Assembly: GCA_964599915.1 (NCBI GenBank)
Contig: CAZRHR010000068.1
Span: 1 to 13,840, forward strand
Reading direction: 5' to 3'
Origin: CAZRHR01 sp964599915
GTDB lineage: Bacteria > Bacteroidota > Bacteroidia > CAIKAF01
Length of the DNA stretch: 13,840 nucleotides
The translations under genes and the position numbers were made by a program. Shown here one piece after another: positions 8,262 to 13,840 of this stretch. The notes below the pieces were generated by a model. That model made no database searches and was not told the DNA's origin. It was given only the letters and a program-made list of their open reading frames with translations. Position 1 is the stretch's first letter; each line of letters begins with the position of its first letter.

Positions 8262-9083
8262 TTAATAACCCAGATTTATGGGGGGCATTCTATCCTCTAC
8301 ACTCCGAAAATCCAAGCTAAAGAATACGTTCAGACGAATTACGTGGGATGTCCTGTATTGAAAGCCAGAACTTTTTTGACCTAAAGTCCACATGTGACCT
8401 CCGAAAAGGGTGATGTTTCGATTTAAAACATAGCCTAATCCAGTATATACCCGAAAATCTTCAAATGGGTGTAAGACCACGCCATCACCTGCATGTAAAA
8501 AAATCTCTGCACTTGGCGAAAAATAAAGGGTTTTGGTGGTAATGGTTCTTTTGTTTAGGGGTACATAGGCAAAAAATTTATATCTGAATCGATGGGTAAA
8601 TTGATAAGGGGCATCCACTAGATTGCTTCTCTTCCATCGGTGTTCAAACCGAAATTGATGATAAATTTTAAATGGCCCTATGTCTGCCATGGAAAACAAC
8701 CATTGGTGCCATATTCTTGGTTCCCACGTTAATTTTTCATAGTTCTCATCGGATGGGTCTGGTGAAAAATTCATGACTAAGGTTGGTCCAACCACAAGTT
8801 CAAAATGCTTATGTGGTTGAAAACTTACCCCAAATCGGTTGTAAACTTGGCGAAATCGTCCTGCGAAATCTCCTAGCAATTCATTGGAATTGCGCGCTCT
8901 AAGGTGGTGTTCGCCGTAATATCCCCACTTTTTAGAAAATATGCCTCTTACATATACCCCTCCCCAAAGCCCCGTTTCCTCTAAATTCACTTCTGTTTGT
9001 TGTTGTCCATACATCGAAATTTCACCAAATATTTGGGTGAAAAGGAGAGTCAGGAACAAAAAAAGGATTTTAAATATCCTCAT
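8262..9083 (-). CDS. DUF2490 family outer-membrane beta-barrel protein
   Basis: The 273-residue protein starts with a signal peptide (RIFKILFLFLTLLFTQIFG, cleavage probably before QQQ at about 27). The mature part has alternating aromatic/polar beta-strand patterns typical of small outer-membrane barrels. These include GLWGGVYVRGIFSKKWGYYGEHHLR, W-x-P-R-I-W-H-Q-W near 120-127, and FRFEHRWKRSNL followed by THRFRYKFFAYVPL, which are hallmarks of DUF2490. Residues near the end (HVIRLNVFFSLDFRS) look like the closing strand, followed by a short polar tail. The family has no established biochemical role. It is probably the first gene of the DUF2490-MORN-cytidylyltransferase cluster. An AT-rich 221-nt region lies upstream. 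Confidence 0.85.
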   Translation of the reverse strand: MRIFKILFLFLTLLFTQIFGEISMYGQQQTEVNLEETGLWGGVYVRGIFSKKWGYYGEHHLRARNSNELLGDFAGRFRQVYNRFGVSFQPHKHFELVVGPTLVMNFSPDPSDENYEKLTWEPRIWHQWLFSMADIGPFKIYHQFRFEHRWKRSNLVDAPYQFTHRFRYKFFAYVPLNKRTITTKTLYFSPSAEIFLHAGDGVVLHPFEDFRVYTGLGYVLNRNITLFGGHMWTLGQKSSGFQYRTSHVIRLNVFFSLDFRSVEDRMPPINLGY

Positions 9084-9304
9084 GGATTCTTAATGCGTAA
9101 TCAATATTATTTTTCTAAAGCGAAAATATTAGAAAGAATTGTAATGTTGTAGTATATTGAAGTATTATAAAATTAAAATCTTTAAAATTATCTTTTCCCA
9201 GCTATAATTAAGGTAACCTGTAATCAAGGACTATCCCTTTGTCCTTTTTTTTAAATGGGCCAAGCTTAAAAGCAATGCTAAAGCCGTGAAAATTACCTTA
9301 GGTA
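9084..9304. other. AT-rich intergenic region upstream of the DUF2490 gene
   Basis: This 221-nt gap separates two minus-strand genes. It is very AT-rich from 9084 to 9220 and holds no convincing open frame. On the minus strand, TATTTTCG (about 9122-9129) is one base off the Bacteroidota -7 consensus, but I see no matching -33 TTG. A plus-strand terminator-like hairpin is annotated separately at 9226-9252. Confidence 0.5.
9226..9252 (+). terminator. Orphan rho-independent-type hairpin reading on the plus strand
   Basis: The arms aaggac (9226-9231) and gtcctt (9241-9246) pair perfectly around a 9-nt loop and run into an uninterrupted T tract (9245-9252). It has the form of an intrinsic terminator on the plus strand, yet no plus-strand gene lies before it within the window. 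On the minus strand the hairpin lacks a T tract. It may end an unannotated small RNA, or simply be chance in AT-rich DNA. Confidence 0.4.
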
Positions 9305-9670
9305 TTAGGTGGAAAAATAAGAGGTCAACGAACCCACAAAAATGGAAGTCAATACGCTACCGCCTGCAATGAATCCAAGATGCAGCTCATGGTCCATCAA
9401 GTGATTTTGACCTTGAAAAATGGTGAATGACAAGATACATAGGCCGACCCATCTCAAAATTCCCGCTTTTTTTATGGATAAACCTGCTGGCCAGAAAATT
9501 AAACTTAGACAGGCCGGCACAATAGCAAACCAAACCATGTCAAAACCAACCTTGGGAACGATTAAAGCAACGAACCACCAAATCAGGGTCCTAAACATCC
9601 AAAGGGAAAGCCTGCCTTGCCACTTTTGATGTGTTTTTAAGTTAGAGTTTAAAAACAAAGGAAGTTTCAT
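9305..9670 (-). CDS. Small four-helix membrane protein of unknown function
   Basis: The protein is 121 residues from the ATG at 9670; an upstream in-frame TTG at 9679 is less likely. A short basic N-terminus (NLKTHQKWQGR) is followed by four predicted membrane helices at about 22-40, 43-63, 70-87 and 96-116. A polar loop (GQNHLMDHELH, about 86-96) precedes the last helix and contains several His and acidic residues. I do not recognise the family. The gene stands alone, divergent from the glycine-rich protein gene across a 151-nt intergenic region that must hold both promoters. Confidence 0.7.
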   Translation of the reverse strand: MKLPLFLNSNLKTHQKWQGRLSLWMFRTLIWWFVALIVPKVGFDMVWFAIVPACLSLIFWPAGLSIKKAGILRWVGLCILSFTIFQGQNHLMDHELHLGFIAGGSVLTSIFVGSLTSYFST

Positions 9671-9763
9671 AAACAACAAGATTACTGAAAATTACCTTTC
9701 CATAGATTTTTTATGCCTTCCCTAGCTTTACAAATTTGGTGCTTATATATTCAAAAAAGATTT

Positions 9764-9791
9764 TTTGCACCTCGGTTTTCGTTTAAATTTG
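9764..9791 (+). promoter_or_regulatory. Candidate Bacteroidota promoter for the glycine-rich protein gene
   Basis: TAAATTTG at 9784-9791 is a perfect match to the Bacteroidota -7 element TAnnTTTG. A TTTG at 9764-9767 is a possible -33 element, with a 16-nt gap that is slightly shorter than usual. Transcription would begin near 9798, giving a leader of about 25 nt before the ATG at 9822. There is no Shine-Dalgarno match in that leader, only A-rich sequence, which is normal for the phylum. Confidence 0.5.
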
Positions 9792-9821
9792 GGTAAGATT
9801 TTTACAGATTAGTTTTAAAAA

Positions 9822-11492
9822 ATGAATGGATTAAGGTTCGTCGCTTCCTGCGTGGCGTTACTTTTTATGTGTTTACTGGGTTTGCCAGCCCAAGGGGTGA
9901 ATATTGGTTCGAACCAACCGCCTCATCCTACGGCCACCCTCGAAGTGTCAGGAACCCAAGGCGGTTTGCTTTTGCCACGGCTTACCACCGTTCAAAGAAA
10001 TCAATTGGTGTCTCCTTCTATTGGTCTGGTGATCTACAACCTCACTACGGAATGCGTAGAGTCTTATTTTCCAACAGGTTGGGGCGCTTTGCGTTGCAAT
10101 TGTACCGCACCACCCTCTGCGCCTTCTCAAGTGAATGGCGTGAGCACCGCTTGTCCCGGTGCCTCGAATTTGGTCTTTTCAGTTTCACCTGTAGCCGGAG
10201 CTACAAGTTACCAATGGACCATTCCTGGGCAGGACACCTTGGTTCAGGGGCAAGGAACCAGTAGCATCACCATCAATTTAAGTGCGATGTCTGGGAACCG
10301 TACCCTTCAGGTCGCTGCCGTCAATGGCTGTGGTTCATCCGCCAACACAAGTTATACCTTGGCCGTAAGTCCTCCTTCGGCTTTATTTTCTGTAAATCCC
10401 TCGCCTGTCATCACCAACAATCAGGCAAGCTTTTCTCCCAGCCAACTAGGTGCTACCTATGTGTGGACCTTTGCAGGGGGAACACCCGCCACGTCGAATG
10501 CGTCTAATCCCTCGGTTACATGGAGTACTCCGGGTAGCTATGTGGTTGATTTAACCGTCACCGACGGCGCTGGTTGTTCAGCCTCGGCCAGCCAAAACAT
10601 TACCGTTACCAATTGTGTGGCGCAGTCTTGGACGTTTACCAATTGTAGTGCCACGGGCCGAAGTGGCCCATCTCAATCTCAATGCAATACGACCTATGGA
10701 CCGGGTGTTGTTACGGTCACTTCGGGTGTTCAGTTTTGGACGGTTCCGGCGACCGGAACTTACCGCATTACGGCCAATGGGGCACAAGGGGGAAATGGCG
10801 GAGGACGCACGGGAGGCTTAGGCGCATCTATGCGAGGTGATTTTACTTTGACTTCCGGTTCGGTCATTAAAATTTTGGTTGGACAGCAAGGCGGCAGCCG
10901 TGTGGGAAGTAGTGCCAACGATGCAGGTGCCGGTGGTGGGGGCAGCTTTGTTACGCTCAATGACAATACGCCCTTAATCGTCGCTGGCGGTGGCGGCGGT
11001 GCTGGAAGTTCTCAAAATGGTTTACCCGGAGCAACAGGACTTAATGGAACCGGGTCTGGATTTAGTTCAGGACAAGGTGGAGTAAATGGTGGAGGTGGTG
11101 GCGGCGGACAAAATGGTACGGCTGGAACACAATCGACTCCTGGTGGAAATGGCTCCAGTTGTTCCTATGGTGCCGGTGGTGGCGGTTTCTATACCAACGG
11201 CGGAGAAAATTGTAACGGTTCTGCCCCTAACATCAAAGGATTTAGTTTTCTCAGCGGTGGTTTAGGTGGACCTGCCGACACTGGACGCAGTGGCGTGGAG
11301 GGTGGCTTTGGCGGTGGGGCAGGTGTTGGACACCGCGCCGCAGGTGGTGGAGGCTGGTCTGGTGGTGGGGGAGACGGAGATGCTTATGGCGGCGGCGGCG
11401 GCGGTAGCTTCAACAACGGCTCCAATCCGGTGAATACCTCTGGTGTTCAATCTGGCCATGGAAGTGTGGTTATTCAGCGTATTTGTCCCTAA
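9822..11492 (+). CDS. Secreted PKD and ALK/LTK-type glycine-rich surface protein
   Basis: The 556-residue protein has a signal peptide at 1-25 (cleavage after PAQG or nearby). Residues about 27-93 are a segment frequent in Bacteroidota exoproteins (ATLEVSGTQGGLLLPRLTTV, then GLVIYNLTT). A PKD-like domain at about 96-182 (SPVAGATSYQWTIPG) and a PKD domain at about 186-263 (ATYVWTFAGGTPATSN, GSYVVDLTVTDGAGC) follow. Residues about 272-556 form a glycine-rich domain of the ALK/LTK type: FWTVPATGTYRITANGAQGG opens it, PLIVAGGGGGAG is central, and GGGGGGSFNNG with GHGSVVIQ closes it. Several cysteines in the second half may form disulfides. It ends in GSVVIQRICP with no recognisable type IX sorting domain, so the export route past the inner membrane is unclear. 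Glycine codons make the gene visibly more GC-rich than its neighbours, which composition explains without transfer. The likely role is structural or adhesive, at the cell surface. Confidence 0.87.
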   Translation: MNGLRFVASCVALLFMCLLGLPAQGVNIGSNQPPHPTATLEVSGTQGGLLLPRLTTVQRNQLVSPSIGLVIYNLTTECVESYFPTGWGALRCNCTAPPSAPSQVNGVSTACPGASNLVFSVSPVAGATSYQWTIPGQDTLVQGQGTSSITINLSAMSGNRTLQVAAVNGCGSSANTSYTLAVSPPSALFSVNPSPVITNNQASFSPSQLGATYVWTFAGGTPATSNASNPSVTWSTPGSYVVDLTVTDGAGCSASASQNITVTNCVAQSWTFTNCSATGRSGPSQSQCNTTYGPGVVTVTSGVQFWTVPATGTYRITANGAQGGNGGGRTGGLGASMRGDFTLTSGSVIKILVGQQGGSRVGSSANDAGAGGGGSFVTLNDNTPLIVAGGGGGAGSSQNGLPGATGLNGTGSGFSSGQGGVNGGGGGGGQNGTAGTQSTPGGNGSSCSYGAGGGGFYTNGGENCNGSAPNIKGFSFLSGGLGGPADTGRSGVEGGFGGGAGVGHRAAGGGGWSGGGGDGDAYGGGGGGSFNNGSNPVNTSGVQSGHGSVVIQRICP

Positions 11493-11670
11493 ATTAAGGG
11501 GATTCTATAATAAGTCTTTTTGGGCTAAGGGAAAAGTGGCCCTTTTGCTTTTGGGCCTTACACATGCCAACCTATCTTTTAGGAGGTCACAGAACAGTGA
11601 AAATGGCTTGTGAATGAACTCGTCCGTCCTATAAATTTTTTATATTTCGTTTTCAACCTTGCTCTTTTTT
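11493..11670. other. Intergenic region after the glycine-rich protein gene
   Basis: This 178-nt region contains a weak terminator-like hairpin (11527-11552), an AGGAGGT at 11581-11587, and an AT-rich stretch at 11631-11670 just before the small membrane protein gene. The TATATTTC at 11641-11648 differs by one base from the Bacteroidota -7 consensus and could serve the downstream gene, but no -33 element is visible. Confidence 0.4.
11527..11552 (+). terminator. Weak candidate terminator of the glycine-rich protein gene
   Basis: The arms aaggg (11527-11531) and ccctt (11540-11544) enclose an 8-nt loop and are followed by the T-rich ttgctttt. An alternative pairing ggccc (11538-11542) with gggcc (11553-11557) competes with it. 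Its place 35 nt after the stop fits, but the stem is only 5 bp. Confidence 0.35.
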
Positions 11671-12015
11671 ATGGAAAATGCCCATTCTCCAGCTCAAAAT
11701 AGACCTGATAAATCGACTGGTAGTTTCATCATTAGCTTGCTAAGTCATTTGGTGGCGCTGCCTTTATTTATTTTTTTACATCGGGTGGTTCCTGACCCCG
11801 CATGGCCTTTGCACCTGGACCGCATCTTGCTATTTTTTCTAACGGTCATTGGGGTTGAATTGGTTTTTTCTGCGCTGCGTGGACTGGTAGTTTTTTCATT
11901 TTGGGTGGCTTTCTTTTATCTATTATATGGCAGTATTTGGGGGGACTATGGCTTTGAAAACCTTTTTCAAGAGTATAAGGACTTGATTTTAGTTTTATTA
12001 GGGAAGTCCACCTGA
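11671..12015 (+). CDS. Small three-helix membrane protein of unknown function
   Basis: The protein is 114 residues from the ATG at 11671; the in-frame TTG at 11659 would add four hydrophobic residues and is less likely. A polar N-terminus of about 17 residues (MENAHSPAQNRPDKSTG) is followed by three hydrophobic helices at about 18-40, 51-69 and 71-90. A short tail (GDYGFENLFQEYKDLILVLLG) may form an amphipathic helix. No motif identifies a family. It is convergent with the Tat gene 142 nt away. Codon use looks like that of its neighbours, and the clear helix pattern supports a real gene, but I cannot assign a function. Confidence 0.65.
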   Translation: MENAHSPAQNRPDKSTGSFIISLLSHLVALPLFIFLHRVVPDPAWPLHLDRILLFFLTVIGVELVFSALRGLVVFSFWVAFFYLLYGSIWGDYGFENLFQEYKDLILVLLGKST

Positions 12016-12124
12016 GCATTACAGCATTAATTTTTTGTATTGTACACTTCTGGGTGATTAACCATCAAAAAAATGAATTACCCCGTGATGTCAGATTGGC
12101 ATTTGGGTCCATGCTTGGGTAGGG

Positions 12125-12153
12125 TAAAAAAAAGCGGACCTTAAGTCCGCTTG
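12125..12153 (-). terminator. Strong rho-independent terminator of the pdh-tat operon
   Basis: On the minus strand, aagcggac (12152-12145 side) pairs perfectly over 8 bp with gtccgctt around a 5-nt loop (12140-12144), followed by an unbroken run of about nine T (plus-strand A run 12125-12133). It begins only a few bases after the Tat gene stop at 12157. On the plus strand it has only a poor T tract, so it serves mainly the minus-strand operon. Confidence 0.9.
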
Positions 12154-12156
12154 CTA

Positions 12157-12552
12157 TTATTCCATTTTTTCTTTTCCTTGATCAGGCTTCTCCTTTTCAT
12201 CCAAAGGATTGGCCTCATTTGGGGTTTCTTCTGGCAAACCACCTGGGTTTGTCTCCAATTTAGGTGCGGGACTGACCGGTGGTGGGACTGGACGAATAAT
12301 AGGTTTTTCAGATTCTTCAATCCATTGATCCACGGAGGTGGGTATGCCCGGATTTAAGTCCTGTTTTATTTTCTCACCAGAATCGGAGATTTCTCGTTTG
12401 ATTTGGTTGGTCGCATCCCTGAACTCACGCATTCCTTTTCCAAGTCCTCGGGCCAATTCTGGAATGGATTTGGCACCGAAAAGCATGAGGATGACTACTG
12501 CAATGAGTAGAAATTCTCCTCCACTTATATCGAAGAGGAGTAAGGGGTTCAT
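12157..12552 (-). CDS. tatA: Twin-arginine translocase subunit, TatA/TatB type
   Basis: The protein is 131 residues from the ATG at 12552. A longer frame from 12642 exists, but its first 30 residues lie inside the E2 gene in another frame and do not resemble Tat. The fold is classic: a short periplasmic N-terminus with the polar Glu13, a single membrane helix at about 14-26, the F25-G26 hinge, then Pro31 and an amphipathic helix (IPELARGLGKGMREFRDA, 30-47) continuing to about 60. The tail, about 62-131, is rich in Pro and acidic residues (RPVPPPVSPAPK) and probably disordered. It works with TatC to export folded proteins across the inner membrane. Its start codon overlaps the E2 stop as ATGA, indicating translational coupling to pyruvate dehydrogenase E2, and a strong terminator follows it. 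TatA and TatB cannot be separated with certainty from sequence alone; many Bacteroidota have only a TatA-like protein. Confidence 0.9.
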   Translation of the reverse strand: MNPLLLFDISGGEFLLIAVVILMLFGAKSIPELARGLGKGMREFRDATNQIKREISDSGEKIKQDLNPGIPTSVDQWIEESEKPIIRPVPPPVSPAPKLETNPGGLPEETPNEANPLDEKEKPDQGKEKME

Positions 12553-13787
12553 GCGAGCATGGTCACAGGTTGTTCCAGCATCATACGCAGGGTTTGAAGG
12601 AAAGCAGAACCAGTAGCACCATCCACCACACGGTGGTCGCAACTTAAGGTTACCTTCATTCGATGTCCCGGTATCACTTGTCCGTTTTTCACAACTGCTT
12701 CTTCACGAATGGCGCCCACAGCAAGGATACATGCATCCGGAGGATTGATGATGGCTGTAAATTCCTCGATTCCAAACATGCCTAAATTTGAAATGGAGAA
12801 GGTATTTCCTTGCATGTCTTCAGGAAGAATTTTTTTATCCTTGGCTTTAGAAGCATAGGCTCTTACTTCTTCTGAAATTTGGCTGAGGGTTTTAAGGTCG
12901 GCATGGCGAACCACGGGAACCACAAGACCATCCGGAACAGCCACTGCCACGCCAATGTGCACTTGGTAATTGGTTCTAATTTTATCTCCTAACCAACTGC
13001 TGTTTACGGCTGGGTGTTTCTTCAGCGCCATAGAAACCGCTTTAATGACCATGTCATTGAAAGAGATTTTGGTGCCCATGGCTTCATTCATGGCTTTTCT
13101 CACGCGCACGGCTTCTCCCATGTCTATGTCCATGGTGAGGTAGAAGTGAGGGGCGGTGAATTTAGATTCCGCGAGTCGCCGTGCAATGGTTTTACGCATT
13201 TGGCTTACCGGCACTTCGGTGAATGCTTCGCCTGACCATACAGGAGCTGAAACGGCTGTAGCTTTTCCTGCGGCTGGAGCCGATGCGTTCTCGATATCTT
13301 TTTTAACGATGCGCCCGCCATCGCCGCTGCCTTGTACTTGCTGTAAATCAATGCCTTTGTCTTTAGCCATGTTTCTGGCCAAAGGAGATGCTTTGATTCG
13401 TCCATCTTCTGCGGCAGCAGTGGAGGAAGTGGTAGATGTGGTTGTGGCTACTGGGGAAGCAGCAGGGGTTGCTTCTGCAACGGGAGCAGCAGCGGCCGAA
13501 GGTGTTGCCGCAGGGGCATCACCGCTCAAAAGGCCGGAAATATCTTCACCTGCTTTACCCAAAATCGCCAGAATTGAATCTACGGGCGCTGAGGAACCTG
13601 CAGCTACTCCGATGTGCAACAAAACACCTTCCTGAAAGCTTTCAAATTCCATAGTGGCTTTATCGGTTTCGATTTCAGCCAACAAATCTCCTGCTTTTAC
13701 TTTATCTCCTACGTTTTTATGCCATGCGGCTACCACACCATCGGTCATGGTATCGCTCAATTTGGGCATCCGAACTATTTCTGCCAT
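12549..13787 (-). CDS. pdhC: Dihydrolipoamide acetyltransferase, E2 of pyruvate dehydrogenase
   Basis: The 412-residue E2 subunit transfers the acetyl group from lipoamide to CoA in the pyruvate dehydrogenase complex. Domains in order: a single lipoyl domain at about 1-76 with the lipoyl-lysine in EIETDKATMEF (Lys43); an Ala/Pro/Thr-rich flexible linker at about 88-128; the peripheral subunit-binding domain at about 130-168 (KASPLARNMAKDKGIDL, then GSGDGGRIVKKDI); a second short linker; and the catalytic domain at about 185-412 with the active-site motif CDHRVVDGATG (His385, Asp389). The length fits single-lipoyl Bacteroidota E2 proteins, and the domain order is complete. The start ATG at 13787 opens directly into the lipoyl domain. 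It lies 22 nt after the end of a probable E1 alpha gene and its stop codon overlaps the Tat gene start by four bases. A branched-chain or 2-oxoglutarate E2 is less likely because of the TDKATMEFES and RVVDGATG forms and the neighbour. Confidence 0.95.
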   Translation of the reverse strand: MAEIVRMPKLSDTMTDGVVAAWHKNVGDKVKAGDLLAEIETDKATMEFESFQEGVLLHIGVAAGSSAPVDSILAILGKAGEDISGLLSGDAPAATPSAAAAPVAEATPAASPVATTTSTTSSTAAAEDGRIKASPLARNMAKDKGIDLQQVQGSGDGGRIVKKDIENASAPAAGKATAVSAPVWSGEAFTEVPVSQMRKTIARRLAESKFTAPHFYLTMDIDMGEAVRVRKAMNEAMGTKISFNDMVIKAVSMALKKHPAVNSSWLGDKIRTNYQVHIGVAVAVPDGLVVPVVRHADLKTLSQISEEVRAYASKAKDKKILPEDMQGNTFSISNLGMFGIEEFTAIINPPDACILAVGAIREEAVVKNGQVIPGHRMKVTLSCDHRVVDGATGSAFLQTLRMMLEQPVTMLA

Positions 13788-13809
13788 GTGGTGATGCGAT
13801 TAATGCGTT

Positions 13810-13840
13810 TTAATATTCCTTGATAAAAGGATAATCTTCT
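13810..13840 (-). CDS. pdhA: C-terminal end of probable pyruvate dehydrogenase E1 alpha (partial)
   Basis: Only the last nine codons and the stop are in the window. The frame ends E-D-Y-P-F-I-K-E-Y followed by TAA at 13812-13810. A DYPF ending resembles, from memory, that of Bacteroidota E1 alpha subunits, and E1 alpha genes commonly precede E2 in this phylum. The 22-nt gap to the E2 start supports an operon. The call rests on very few residues plus context. Confidence 0.5.
   Translation of the reverse strand, partial: EDYPFIKEY

Noticed and set aside
9822..11492. Horizontal transfer suggested by the higher GC of the glycine-rich gene
   Set aside because: The GC excess is explained by the many GGN glycine codons; no mobile element or flanking repeat accompanies it.
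11581..11617. AGGAGGT nine bases before a GTG that opens a six-codon frame (also containing ATGGCTTGTGAATGA)
   Set aside because: Bacteroidota rarely use Shine-Dalgarno sites, and the peptide would be only six residues with no supporting context.
12553..12642. N-terminal extension of the Tat protein starting at 12642
   Set aside because: The extra 30 residues are encoded inside the E2 gene in another frame and have no Tat character; the ATG at 12552 starts exactly where family similarity begins.
13156..13635. A 159-codon plus-strand open frame
   Set aside because: It is antisense to the E2 gene; its length reflects the Ala-rich, GC-rich linker coding region on the other strand.

Overview
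The window looks like a chromosomal segment of a Bacteroidota bacterium, probably Flavobacteriales or a near relative. The evidence is a giant secreted protein with PKD and SprB-type repeats of the kind found in gliding and type IX-secreting Bacteroidota, a DUF2490 outer-membrane protein, a surface protein carrying the Bacteroidota-typical 'LLLPRLTTVQR' N-terminal segment, no convincing Shine-Dalgarno sites, and a good match to the Bacteroidota -7 promoter element (TAnnTTTG). No rRNA, tRNA, CRISPR array, transposase or phage gene was seen.

Layout. (1) Positions 1-5929, minus strand: the first 1976 codons of a very large exported protein whose 3' end lies outside the window. It has a signal peptide, an IgGFc-binding-like N-terminal region, one Ig/PKD-like domain, four PKD domains and at least 14 SprB-like repeats. 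Successive repeats are spaced exactly 243 nt (81 aa) apart over 12 intervals. The array has a three-repeat higher-order structure, including a recent-looking 729-nt tandem duplication. (2) Positions 6176-9083, minus strand: a compact three-gene cluster, transcribed DUF2490 beta-barrel protein, then membrane-anchored coiled-coil/MORN-repeat protein, then a fusion of a pseudaminic-acid-type cytidylyltransferase (PseF-like) with a GNAT acetyltransferase. Gaps are 20 and 47 nt. (3) Positions 9305-9670, minus strand: a small four-helix membrane protein of unknown function. (4) Positions 9822-11492, plus strand: a secreted glycine-rich surface protein with two PKD-like domains and an ALK/LTK-type glycine-rich C-terminal domain, preceded by a plausible Bacteroidota promoter. 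(5) Positions 11671-12015, plus strand: a small three-helix membrane protein of unknown function. (6) Positions 12157-13840, minus strand: the end of a probable pyruvate dehydrogenase E1 alpha gene, the complete E2 gene, and a TatA/TatB-type translocase gene whose ATG overlaps the E2 stop codon (ATGA). A strong rho-independent terminator closes this group.

How the genes may work together. Regions 1, 2 and 4 are mostly cell-surface or envelope genes: adhesin-like repeats, an outer-membrane barrel, nonulosonic-acid activation for surface glycans and a glycine-rich exoprotein. A common surface role is an inference from gene types only. Region 6 is housekeeping: central carbon metabolism translationally coupled to a protein-export component. 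I found no clearly new defence or mobile system. The best candidates for follow-up are the highly regular SprB array with its higher-order repeat and the cytidylyltransferase-acetyltransferase fusion in an unusual gene neighbourhood.
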